From positions 18,372,354 to 18,436,353 of the forward strand of contig CM020620.1 of NCBI GenBank assembly GCA_009829735.1: DNA of 64,000 nt, written 5' to 3'. The notes beneath the pieces are model-generated. The model worked only from the letters and a program-made list of their open reading frames with translations, was not told the origin of the DNA and ran no database searches. Source of the DNA: Pyropia yezoensis. Its lineage: Eukaryota; Rhodophyta; Bangiophyceae; Bangiales; Bangiaceae. Positions 52,718 to 61,597 of the stretch are shown here, piece after piece (position 1 is the stretch's first letter; the number at the start of each line of letters is the position of its first letter). The translations under genes and the position numbers were made by a program.

Positions 52718-55700
52718 ATGCTGTCTCAAGAGGACGCTACGTCACAAGGGGACCGCCACCGGCGGCGGCGTGCGTCAGCCACGGGCGGCGCTACCGCCGC
52801 TGCCCCCGCCGCCGCCGCCCCCGCCGCTGCCAGTGGCGGTGCCGCCTCCTCGTCGCGGGGATGGGGCAGGCCGCCGTCCTTGGAAGACGCCCCTGCCCCT
52901 TACGGACGCACGGCTCCCCCCCTTCCCCCCTCGCAGCAGCGGCCATCGCCGGCAGCCGCTTTTCCTCGCCGCCGCTCCACCGCCGCCTCTGGCCGGGACG
53001 ATGGCGGGGAGGCAGGGGGGGGCGACCGCAGCCCCCGCGCCGGCCATTTGGCTGCCGACAAGGACTGGCCGGCTGCCGGTGGGTCGTCGTCAGACCACCT
53101 GTCCCGAGGCGGTGGCGGCCGCCGACGCAGGTGGAGCTTCTTCGCACCGGGCCCCCCAGCGCCTCCCCTGTCTCTCCGTTCCCGCCTTTTGTCCTACGTG
53201 GCCGCCGCGGCTTCACTCTTTGTGCTGTACCTGCGACTACGGCGCAATTTGTACAGCAACGAGACGGCACGAGCGCGAACGTCGGCGCTGCTGGAGCGGA
53301 CGGGCGCCTATGGCGGCGCCCCCGGCCGGGCGGCGCCTGCCCCGCTGACGGTGGAGCTGTTCACGGCGCCCAAGCCGTTTGTCGGGGACGACGGGAAGAA
53401 CCAGCTTCGGGCGCTCGAGTCATGGCTGGCGCTGACGCCCCCGCCAGCGGTAACGCTCCTAGGTGACGGTGCCGGCATTGGTGACGTCGCTGCCGCCTAT
53501 GACCTGCGGTGGCTCCCCGACGTGGACGCCAACGTGTTGCGGGTGCCGCTCTTTAACGCCATGTTTGACATCACCAACCGGACGACCGCAGACGTGGCTG
53601 TGCTGCTCAACGCGGATATTCTCCTCTTTGACGACTTTACATTTGCCATCCGCCGATTGCAGTCCTCCCTCCCCGAGCCGCACTGGCTGTTGCTCGGCGC
53701 CCGGTGGGATGTCGACAGTCTGCCGCCGCCGCCGTCGGGCTCTTGGGTGACCGAGTCGCCCGCCGATCGGCAACGACGGGTGGCTGCCGACCGCCGCTGG
53801 CGACGGCGGCTGGCGCGGCTTGCGTTTTGGCGCCCGGCCGCGGCACCGCCGCCATCAGCCGGGGGCGGCGGCGCGGGCGCTGGCGGCGACGGCCGTGGCT
53901 ACCTGCCCCCCGAGTCGGTGTGGCAAAACGAGCGGTACCGTCGGGCCTCGGTGCACCACGCACGCACGGCGGGGGTGCTCCACACGTACGGCGGGATTGA
54001 CCTATGGGCGTGGACAACGGGGGGCCCCCCGCTGTTTGACGGCGTCATGCCCCACTTTGTGGTGGGCCGCGGTCGCTATGACAACTGGCTGACGCACGAG
54101 GTCATCCAGGCGGCACGGCGGCCGGTGATTGACGTCTCGGAGGCGTGCACGTTTGTGCACGTCCACCACGACTACCACCTGGTGGCCGCCTCTGCGGCTG
54201 CCGCCGCGGGCGCTGCCGAGGGAGGAGTGCCGTCGGATGCTTCTGTCGTGTCTGCTGTGGCCGCCGCTGCTGTGGACGGGGCGAACGGCGGTGCAGCGAT
54301 GGCGTCCGGGGTGGCGCGTAACTTTTGGAATGACGGCAAGAACCGCAAGTTTGAACTCTACATCAACACGTACCTATCGTCGGCGCACGGCACGTATACC
54401 AACCAGCAGGGTACCATCCTGCACGCGCCGCTCAAGCTCGCCTCCTGCTACGAACGGTCGGGCTTCTGTCTCCTTCGGCGGGTGCGTCCGCATGTGTGCC
54501 GTTGTGAGCACTCGCCTTTTGTGAGTGCGGCACAAAACGACCCGTTTGTGGTGACGGGATCTCGTGTCATCTTTTGTGGGCTGCTCTCCTCCGAGGCATG
54601 TGAGCAGCGGGGCGGGATGGCCGGTGGACTGGGCGATGACGGCACCCCGACCTCGGGGCTCACAGACGGCAGGCTGGAGGACGAGGGGTGGACCATTTCG
54701 GGGCGCCTGCCATCTTCATCGGGCTCGTCGAGTGGCAGCGGGCCTCTGGGCATGCCCATCTCCTCCACGTCTACCGAACATTTGCCAGAGGGGAGGCCCG
54801 CGCCGCGCACGCCGTTCGGCTTGCCGATGCTGCTGCCCGCGCTGCTGGAGCTGGTTGTCGCCCGCCACGTAGCGGCCGCGGCCGCATCGCTCGCGGCACG
54901 CGCTGCGGCGGGCCTCCGGCGTGCACCGTCACTGCCCACCCGCCGCCGCCCCGTGGTACTGACCATGGCCAACAACAACCAGCAGCAGCTGCTGCTCAAC
55001 TGGATGTGCAACCAGCGGCGGTTACGCACCGCTGACAGCGTGGTCATTGCAGCGCTAGATGATGAGCTCTACCACTTTGGGGTCACCCGCGGCCTGCCCG
55101 TCTACCTCGAGGACTCGCTGTACCACACGCCCGCAGAGGAGGCGTCGGCCGAAACGGCGGGCGCGTCGGCACGGTCGCTGCCGTTGTTGCTCGCGCTGCG
55201 GCTGCGGTTGGTCAACCGGCTGCTAGCGGCCGGCCACGATGTGCTCTACACGGACCCAGACGTGGTGTGGTTTCACAACCTGGCCGCGGTGGTGCCGCTC
55301 ATCACCGCCCCGCACGTGGACGTGGCAGTCGCATCGGACGCGGCGGCGGCGTCCCCCGCCAACGCCCCCTCTGCGCTCTCCACCGCCGTGCTGTACGCGC
55401 GCGCACGGCCCCGCGCGATTGCCGCCCTGACCGCCGCGGGTGGCGGGCTGACGCCCCCCACCAGTGCGGCAGCCGCGGCCGCCACCCTCCACGCCGCCTT
55501 CTGCGGGCCGTCGGGAGAACGCCGGTCGCCCGACGGGCGATCCTGCGGCTCCGTAGCGGGCGGCACCTTTCCCGGTGGTGCCCCCGACGACCAGACCGTG
55601 CGGGTGGCGGTGCTGCCCGGGGTGGTGTCGGCCGCCGCCGACCCAGGGGTGTGGGCGCGCCCAGATATGGCCACCGCGCCTGTGGCGGCGGTCGGCCCGC

Positions 55701-55978
55701 CCGGCGGGGTGACGGCGGGGCTCCCTGGCCTCACCGCAGAGTCCACCGCCGCCGAGGTGGCCGCCGCGGGTTTGGGCCCCGACGCCGAGGCGCCCCTGCT
55801 GCTCGCCGTCCACGCCAACGACCCCGGGGGCAGGCGGGCGGACAAGGCCGGCCGCCTTCGCGCGGCGGGGCTTATGTTTGTGGACGAGGAGCTCGGCCTG
55901 TGCGTGTACACGCCTAGGGGGGGAAGGGGAGCGGCAGCGGCGGCCGTGGCGGCAGCGGCGGCGTCGGCACCACCCTAA
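52718..55978 (+). CDS. Type II membrane glycosyltransferase with two nucleotide-sugar transferase domains (GT77-like)
   Basis: 1086 aa, intronless. ATG 52718 (MLSQEDATSQGD) is preferred over upstream Met 52484. After a disordered basic N-terminus there is one membrane anchor (about residues 159-177, LLSYVAAAASLFVLYLRL), as in Golgi glycosyltransferases. Domain 1 (about 215-560) has PLTVELFTAPKPF, a DxD-like site in LLNADILLF (about 297-305) and DGVMPHFVVGRGRYDNWLTHEV. Domain 2 (about 750-1080) has VVLTMANNNQQQLLLNWMC, VVIAALDDELYHF and the DxD motif LYTDPDVVWFHNL (about 842-854), the pattern of the nucleotide-diphospho-sugar transferase family (PF03407, GT77, arabinosyl/xylosyl/galactosyl transferases). 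It probably makes cell-wall or glycoprotein glycans. Sugar and acceptor are unknown. It ends 243 bp from the stop of MED31, which converges on it. Confidence 0.85.
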   Translation: MLSQEDATSQGDRHRRRRASATGGATAAAPAAAAPAAASGGAASSSRGWGRPPSLEDAPAPYGRTAPPLPPSQQRPSPAAAFPRRRSTAASGRDDGGEAGGGDRSPRAGHLAADKDWPAAGGSSSDHLSRGGGGRRRRWSFFAPGPPAPPLSLRSRLLSYVAAAASLFVLYLRLRRNLYSNETARARTSALLERTGAYGGAPGRAAPAPLTVELFTAPKPFVGDDGKNQLRALESWLALTPPPAVTLLGDGAGIGDVAAAYDLRWLPDVDANVLRVPLFNAMFDITNRTTADVAVLLNADILLFDDFTFAIRRLQSSLPEPHWLLLGARWDVDSLPPPPSGSWVTESPADRQRRVAADRRWRRRLARLAFWRPAAAPPPSAGGGGAGAGGDGRGYLPPESVWQNERYRRASVHHARTAGVLHTYGGIDLWAWTTGGPPLFDGVMPHFVVGRGRYDNWLTHEVIQAARRPVIDVSEACTFVHVHHDYHLVAASAAAAAGAAEGGVPSDASVVSAVAAAAVDGANGGAAMASGVARNFWNDGKNRKFELYINTYLSSAHGTYTNQQGTILHAPLKLASCYERSGFCLLRRVRPHVCRCEHSPFVSAAQNDPFVVTGSRVIFCGLLSSEACEQRGGMAGGLGDDGTPTSGLTDGRLEDEGWTISGRLPSSSGSSSGSGPLGMPISSTSTEHLPEGRPAPRTPFGLPMLLPALLELVVARHVAAAAASLAARAAAGLRRAPSLPTRRRPVVLTMANNNQQQLLLNWMCNQRRLRTADSVVIAALDDELYHFGVTRGLPVYLEDSLYHTPAEEASAETAGASARSLPLLLALRLRLVNRLLAAGHDVLYTDPDVVWFHNLAAVVPLITAPHVDVAVASDAAAASPANAPSALSTAVLYARARPRAIAALTAAGGGLTPPTSAAAAAATLHAAFCGPSGERRSPDGRSCGSVAGGTFPGGAPDDQTVRVAVLPGVVSAAADPGVWARPDMATAPVAAVGPPGGVTAGLPGLTAESTAAEVAAAGLGPDAEAPLLLAVHANDPGGRRADKAGRLRAAGLMFVDEELGLCVYTPRGGRGAAAAAVAAAAASAPP

Positions 55979-56221
55979 CTGGCCGACTGCGGCGCCCACG
56001 CACAGGGCAGATAAAGGGACGGGACCGGAAGAAGAAAAAGGCGCAATCGGACCGCACGTACTCCGCACGCACGGGGGTCCGCCATGGCGGGCACGCAGCC
56101 CCGCGTACGCCCTAGGAGACGTCACCGCACGAGAGCACATCGGACGCCTGGGGCCTGCAGGTGCTCTCCCCATCGACCCTCCGACGCCGTTTGCCCCCTT
56201 TCCCCCCCCCCCCCCTGTCCC

Positions 56222-56976
56222 TCATCCCCGACACCGTGCGCCCACCCCGCGCGCCACGCGGAGCGTCACTGCCCCCGCCCCTGTCCCACCCGCGGCGCGG
56301 GTGGCTCCCCCACCCCCCACCCCCCACCCCCCCCCCTCGGCCTCCCCCTCAAACGCACGGGCGGCGGCGCCCGCGGCGGCGGCGCGCCCCCCCCCCCCAA
56401 ACTGCCAAGCGAACCCTTGCTGCGCGTGTACCAGCGCCATGTAGTCGTCGTGCGCAATCGCGGCGCGGAAGCGCGGGTGCCGGAGGGCGCCGAGGAAGTA
56501 GAGGCACGACGGGTGGGTGAGGAAGCGCGCGTACTCGGGCCGCCGCCAGTAGGAGAGGTAGGCGAGGTAGCGGAGAAAGGCGGGGTCCTCCAAGTAGCGG
56601 TTTTGGGCAAGGACTGAAGGAGGCGGGGGAAGAGGGGAGAGAAAGAAGGGGGGGGGGGGGGGGGGGGGGGGTGGTTGAGCGGTGGCGAGGAAAAGTCAAC
56701 GCGTACGACGGCGTGTGAGCGCCCCATTTGCAGCCCAGTCCCGCCCACCATGCTGGCCATACGGTCCAGTCAGCAGATCATCCCAAGCCCAGAGCCCAAC
56801 TCGTGCTCTCTACCCAGCAGCGTGGCGCGGCCACTTCCCGCACACCCCCCCCTCTCCGCCCCCTTCCCCACCACCACCACCACCACCACGACCACTACCA
56901 CCAAACGTACACTGCAAGTACGCGGGCGTCGAGAGGCACTGGACAAACTCCAACTCTACTTCAAACCGCTCCTGTT
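56222..56976 (-). CDS. MED31: Mediator complex subunit 31 (SOH1), at least two coding exons, 5' exon not identified
   Basis: A conserved subunit of the Mediator complex, which links transcription factors to RNA polymerase II. The exon at 56911-56976 encodes QERFEVELEFVQCLSTPAYL, the hallmark N-terminus of MED31. The exon at 56222-56613 encodes LAQNRYLEDPAFLRYLAYLS, YWRRPEYARFLTHP, CLYFLGALRHPRFR and HDDYMALVHAQQGFAWQF. The GTACGT donor at 56910 and the CCTTCAG acceptor at 56614 join them in phase (YLQ-FLAQNRY), giving the continuous family sequence. The intron includes a run of 24 C on the coding strand. The first exon shown begins after a GTGCAG acceptor, so a short upstream exon with the ATG must lie beyond 56976. 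A 50-residue Gly/Ala tail follows the domain. Confidence 0.9.
56648..56671 (+). repeat. G homopolymer, 24 bases, inside the MED31 intron
   Basis: An uninterrupted run of 24 G. On the MED31 strand it is poly-C and forms part of the pyrimidine tract before the acceptor at 56614. Confidence 0.95.
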
Positions 56977-58143
56977 CTGCACACACCCACACACCCCACG
57001 ACGCCGCCGCACCGCGCACAGAAACGCCACCCCCCACAACCCCACACAGCCGCCGCCGCCGCCGTCGCCGCCCGTCGGCAGCCCGCGCCCCACCGCAGTG
57101 GCACCCAAAGCACGGTACGAAGAAGAAGGGGAGGGGGGGGGGGGGGCAAGGACGGCACGGCCACGGCGACAGGCAAACCATAACCAACCACCACCACCAC
57201 GGCAAAACAAGCCCGCCGTACACACAGTCACAGCACAAGCGTGCGCGTGTCAGGGCCCACACCTAGCGTCGAGCGCGCGGTGGTCCCGGCTGGAGACGGC
57301 GCGCGGCGCCGCGCGGGAAGGCGGGCGAGCGGGCGGGCGGGCGGGCGGGCGAGCGGGCAAAGCAACAAAAAGAAGAGCAGCTGAGAAAAGAACGGTCGCC
57401 CGGCAGTCCGTTATCCCACGCGCGCAGACAAAAGACGCGGGGGGGAAAGGGGGGAGGGGAGGGGCGATAGAATGGGAAGCATGCCCTCCCACTGCCGCTT
57501 CCCCCCCCACCACCCGAGAAGCTCCCGCGGCACTCGGAGCGCACCACTTACCAGCGTCAACGGCGGGGAGTCTGGCTGGCGACGCCATACGCGCCAACGT
57601 GGGCGCAGCGGCGGGGGAAAGGCGGGAGAACGGAGCGCCCCCGTCGCGATGGTCGTGACCAACACCGCCCCCGCGCGGCGGCCGTCTCGGTCCCGCCCAC
57701 CCCGCCCACCCGCGCCGCGTCGTCGTCTCTTGGTCCCGTTGTCAGAGGGGGAGGCACCATCGCGCGCTCTGCTTCGTCTCTGCGCCAAGCCCGCCTGACC
57801 AAGGCGGTGTGTGGCGCCACGTGAATGAAAAGCCAGGGCTATGGCTATGGCCCTGACTTTTCATTCATTTGGTTGGCTGTTCCGACGGTTATCAGTTAAG
57901 CGTCCTGATCAAAATAGTATATTCTCCAACCGGTTACCTATATGTTTCAACGTACGGATAGATCTGTTCAGCCGCCGCCGCTCTAAAGTATGTAGCTTAA
58001 GCAGCTTTCCCGCTGGTGCATCATGATGCAACCCCCCACCGCCTACGCGGTCGCTCTTCTTGCTCAGTCTGTACTGTACACCCCCCCCCCTCGTTCTCCA
58101 TTCCCCCCACCCACCCCCCCCTCCCCCCCGCTCTTGCGCACGG
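56977..58143. other. Region between MED31 and the FYV7-like gene
   Basis: Probable divergent promoter region; the first MED31 exon should be in its left part. GC-rich with a GCGG microsatellite (57321-57357) up to about 57800, then a balanced stretch (57820-58020) with the hairpin 57822-57867. Open frames here are shadows of composition. Confidence 0.5.
57822..57867. repeat. 18-bp inverted repeat with 10-base loop
   Basis: TGAATGAAAAGCCAGGGC (57822-57839) and GCCCTGACTTTTCATTCA (57850-57867) are complementary at 17 of 18 positions. The loop is TATGGCTATG. Confidence 0.95.
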
Positions 58144-59562
58144 ATGGGTAAGTCCCGTTCGCATCCATCCCATCGCGGACGGCCTCCCTCCGCGGGGGGG
58201 GCGTCGGGCGGTGGGCGGCGGTCCCCCGCTGGCGCCGCCAGTGCCGCCACCCGAAGCGACGCCACAAGGGTGGCTGCCTCGCCGGGGCGGCGCAGCGGCG
58301 GTGGCGGCGGCAGCGGCGGCAGCGGCGGCGACGGTGGTGGCGGCGGCCGCGGCGGTGGCGGTGGCGGTGGCGGCGGCGGCCGCGGCGGTGGCGGTGGCGG
58401 CGAGGCTGTAGCGGAGGGTGCCCGCCCCCCCCCCGCCACCCCCCGCCCCCCCCGGCGGGCGCCCGCCGCGGCGGGCGTGCACCTGTCGCGGGTGGCCTCC
58501 CGCGGCGGGCAGGCGGCCGCCGACGCGGCACGGGCGCGGGCCAAGGCGGCGGCCGCCGCGGCGGTCGCGGCGGCGGGGCGGCGGGCGCGGACGGCCAAGC
58601 TGGTGGCCGCCCTTGACGCCGCCCGCCCGCCGCCCGTCGTCGTGCGGCCTGATGGACCGCCGGGGGGGGGGGGGCGGCGGCCGGCGGCGGGGGGGTGCGG
58701 GGGGGGGGGAGGGGCTGGACGGTCGCCGCGAGGTGGCGGGGGGGGGGGTGCCACCGCCGCCGCCGCCACCGGCGTGGCGCCCGACGCGGGGCCCGCAGAG
58801 GTGGCGGCGGCGGCGGCTGCCGCGGCAGCGGCGGCCGCCACGGCGGCAGCGGCGGCGACGCCAGCGTTGCCGTCGGTGGCGGGCGTGGCGGGGAGTGAGG
58901 GGGGGGGCGCGGCCGCCGCCGCCGCCGCCGCCGCTCCCGCGGGGCGGCGTGGGCGCAAGCGCCGCCGCCGCCGAGGCGGCGGCGGCGGCGACCGCCCCGC
59001 GGGGGGGACGGCGGCCGCGGCGGGCGCCGCGGCCGGTCCCGCCGACGGCGCGGCCGCTGCGCGCGGCCGGGCTGTCGACGCGGTGCCGCCGCGGACGGCG
59101 GCAACGGCGGTGCCGCCGGATGGGGGGGCGGCCGGACCGGCCGAGGCGGGGGCAGACGGCCCGGCGGGCCGGTTGGCGGCACCCGCCGCCGCCGCCACCG
59201 CCCCCGCCGCTGCCGCCGCCGCTGCTGCCGCCACGGCCACGCCATCGGCGGCCGGTGGCGACGGCGCCCCCCCCCCCGCCCCCTCCGCGTCTGCGTCGCC
59301 CCCCCCCGCCAAGCGCGCCAAGCCCCCCCGGCCGTCGCCCTTCCACGCCGCCCTGGCGACCGCCGCGGACCGGGCGGCGGCGGCGGCGGCGGCGGCCGAC
59401 GCGGCGGCCGCCGCCGCGGCCGCCGCCGCCGCCGCCCGCGCGGCCGCGGCGGCGCGGCGGGCAGTGGCGGCGCGGCGGTATGGCAAGCGCACGGCGCGGG
59501 GGCAGCCGCTGATGGGCGGCCGCGTCGAGGCGCTGCTGGAAAAGATCCAGGGGCGGCCGTAG
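58144..59562 (+). CDS. Probable rRNA-processing protein of the FYV7 type, with large Gly/Ala expansions
   Basis: 472 aa from ATG 58144 (MGKSRSHPSHRGRPPSAGG). The C-terminus RTARGQPLMGGRVEALLEKI corresponds to the conserved end of the FYV7 family (RT..GQPLM...IE.LL.KI), as I recall it. FYV7 acts in nucleolar small-subunit rRNA processing and is usually 150-200 aa. A second basic helix-like segment (VHLSRVASRGGQAAADAARA) near residue 110 may be the family's N-terminal part. Between and around them lie long Gly and Ala runs encoded by GCG/GCC and GGC, and a basic PPRRAP/AKRAK-type nuclear region. Only the last 30 residues support the call. The rest could be mistaken for low-complexity sequence, but the frame is open throughout and ends at the conserved motif. 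It is the divergent neighbour of MED31. Confidence 0.55.
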   Translation: MGKSRSHPSHRGRPPSAGGASGGGRRSPAGAASAATRSDATRVAASPGRRSGGGGGSGGSGGDGGGGGRGGGGGGGGGGRGGGGGGEAVAEGARPPPATPRPPRRAPAAAGVHLSRVASRGGQAAADAARARAKAAAAAAVAAAGRRARTAKLVAALDAARPPPVVVRPDGPPGGGGRRPAAGGCGGGGGAGRSPRGGGGGGATAAAATGVAPDAGPAEVAAAAAAAAAAAATAAAAATPALPSVAGVAGSEGGGAAAAAAAAAPAGRRGRKRRRRRGGGGGDRPAGGTAAAAGAAAGPADGAAAARGRAVDAVPPRTAATAVPPDGGAAGPAEAGADGPAGRLAAPAAAATAPAAAAAAAAATATPSAAGGDGAPPPAPSASASPPPAKRAKPPRPSPFHAALATAADRAAAAAAAADAAAAAAAAAAAARAAAAARRAVAARRYGKRTARGQPLMGGRVEALLEKIQGRP

Positions 59563-61503
59563 GCGCGCGGCTCGGGGAGGGGGGGCGCGGTGGATTGATG
59601 GGGCGGGGGCGGGGGGGGGGGCGACGTGCGCGCCGCGGAGGGAGGGGTGTGGGTAGGGTTGTCAGTCGTTAAGAAAATTCGTAAAACGAAAGTCGTTAAA
59701 CGATCGTTGCAACGATCGATAATCGTTAAGGCACTCTGCCGAGAACTCGTTGAAGTCGTTAAGTCGAGGGCCTGGCGCATTTACCTGTCGGGCAGTGCAA
59801 TTCTGGAGGACAGCGCCACTTGTGCGCATAATCAAAGAAGTCAGGGTCCGGATTTCTTCCTTTGCCTCTGACCTGCGCGCGCGTCTTCGACTAGCTAGCC
59901 CACCGGAACAGGCATCCCCACTGCTCTTCCTCTTCGTCACTTTCGGTCGCATATGAGCAGCTAGAGGGGCCTGTGGTCTGCCTTTCAGAAACCTAGCGAC
60001 CACGTGCTGGACGGCGATGGGAAGGCAAAAAACTCTTGGATTGCCTTCTACCATGCTTGCGAGGCAGCCCACGAGCGGTACCTGCGTGATGTAGACGCTT
60101 GCGATAGGAACGAGGCCGCTATCTGCAATCTTTCAGTTGTTCCAGCCGCCGCGCCGGGGAACGGCCGCAGTGATGGATGGTCCCTCACCTGCGGAAGTGT
60201 CCGTTCTACTTGCAGACTAGCGGCAGGGGCACACCAAGTAGAGTTGGCACTGCGACATTGACGCATCGAGCCTCCCGTGCTCGGGCAGGGTAGTCGGCCC
60301 GGCCTGCGACTGACGAGGTGTCTGTTCAACGGGTGGTCGCAGGCTTGTGGGGACTGGGGCATTCGGAGTGCAGTTGACAAAGTTGTACTCTCGAATGCAA
60401 CGTAAGTAGATCGGTAACAAAGGTCGTCAAAGTCGTTAAACGACATCGTTAAAGTCGTTAAACGATCGTTAACTCGTTCAGGGTTTTTTTAACGATCATT
60501 AAATGCCATCCTGAGTGTGGGAGACTGGCGGGGGGGCTGTGCCTGTGGACTGGACGCCCCTGTTGGCGGTGGAGCCAACTGCCACCGCGCTCTGTGCCGG
60601 GGGGGGAGCGGGGCACAGCTACTGCGGCAGGGGGGGGGCACCCGCTCCCCCGCCGCGGTGGCCGCGCTCCCCAAGAGGGGGAGGGGGTTTCCCGCCCTCC
60701 CCAAACGTTGCCAAAGTGCCCGCCTCCCGGGGGTGCGCTGCCACAGGTGGGGTCCCCTCGCGGGATACTTGCCACCCCGTGGTGGTGCTGGCGCGCCCGT
60801 CGAAGGCTCTGCTCGCCGCGACGGGTTCGTCACCCCGTGCTTCTCCGTTGCTGCTGCCTTTCCCGGCGGCGCCGCCAGTGGAGGCGGTTGCGGGCGGCGT
60901 CGGCGCCGCCGCCGACGCTGCCGCCGTTGCCTCTGCCGCCACCGCCGCCGCTCTGCGCCTCCGCCGCGCCGCGTCTCCGCCGCTGGCACCGCCGCGGCGC
61001 CACACCACGCGCTGCTACCGAACACAGTCTGACAATTTAGACGAAAAAATCGAAGGCCCGAGACGAGCCCGTCTCTTCCGTGCACTCCGCTTGCAGAACA
61101 ACAACGAAAAAAGAACCCGCGCGGCGGCTCCAGCCGCCCCGCCCCCTCCCCACGCCCCCGCCACCGCCCCCGCGAGCAGGCAGGCGGGCAAGCAAGCCTG
61201 GCTGTCGCGTGTGTGGCGGCGCGCCAGTCCCCCCCCCCCTCTTGGCCGAGTGTAACCACCCACTTTGGTGGCAGGCGAGGACGGCGCGGCGCCTTTCCCC
61301 GCCATTCCTTTGGCGTCGGCCACCGGCGGCGCGGCGGCCGTACCGCCCCGCCCCGCGTCGTCGTCGATGGCGGCGACCGCCGTGGCCGCCGCCACCGCCG
61401 CTGCACGGTCACGCGGCGGCCGCCTGCTAGCAGCGGCTGCCTCCCCAGCTGCCGCGTCCACTCCTCCGCCGTGTCCACTCCCCTGCCGCCTGCCTCCCCC
61501 TCT
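59563..61503. other. Intergenic region with a repeat-bounded unit
   Basis: Left part 59660-60500 is the TCGTTAA unit described separately. The right part 60500-61503 is GC-rich with overlapping Gly/Pro/Arg frames on both strands and no recognisable domain. It is the 3' flank of the ABC transporter gene. Confidence 0.5.
59660..60500. mobile_element. Candidate non-autonomous element bounded by TCGTTAA-type repeats
   Basis: Both ends are dense in the words TCGTTAA and AACGA. The 20-mer AAAGTCGTTAAACGATCGTT occurs once at each end (59689-59708 and 60451-60470, same orientation). The left end also has a perfect 18-bp palindrome CGATCGTTGCAACGATCG (59701-59718). The interior (about 59760-60420) is balanced DNA with short open frames on both strands, no domain recognised. 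AT-rich ends in a GC-rich genome point to an inserted element. Exact termini and target-site duplication could not be fixed. Confidence 0.45.
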
Positions 61504-61564
61504 TCAGTCACTGTCGGTCCCTGCGCTGACCTCTTCCACCGTCCCGTCGGTGTCGGAGGCGTCG

Positions 61565-61597
<33 letters not shown>

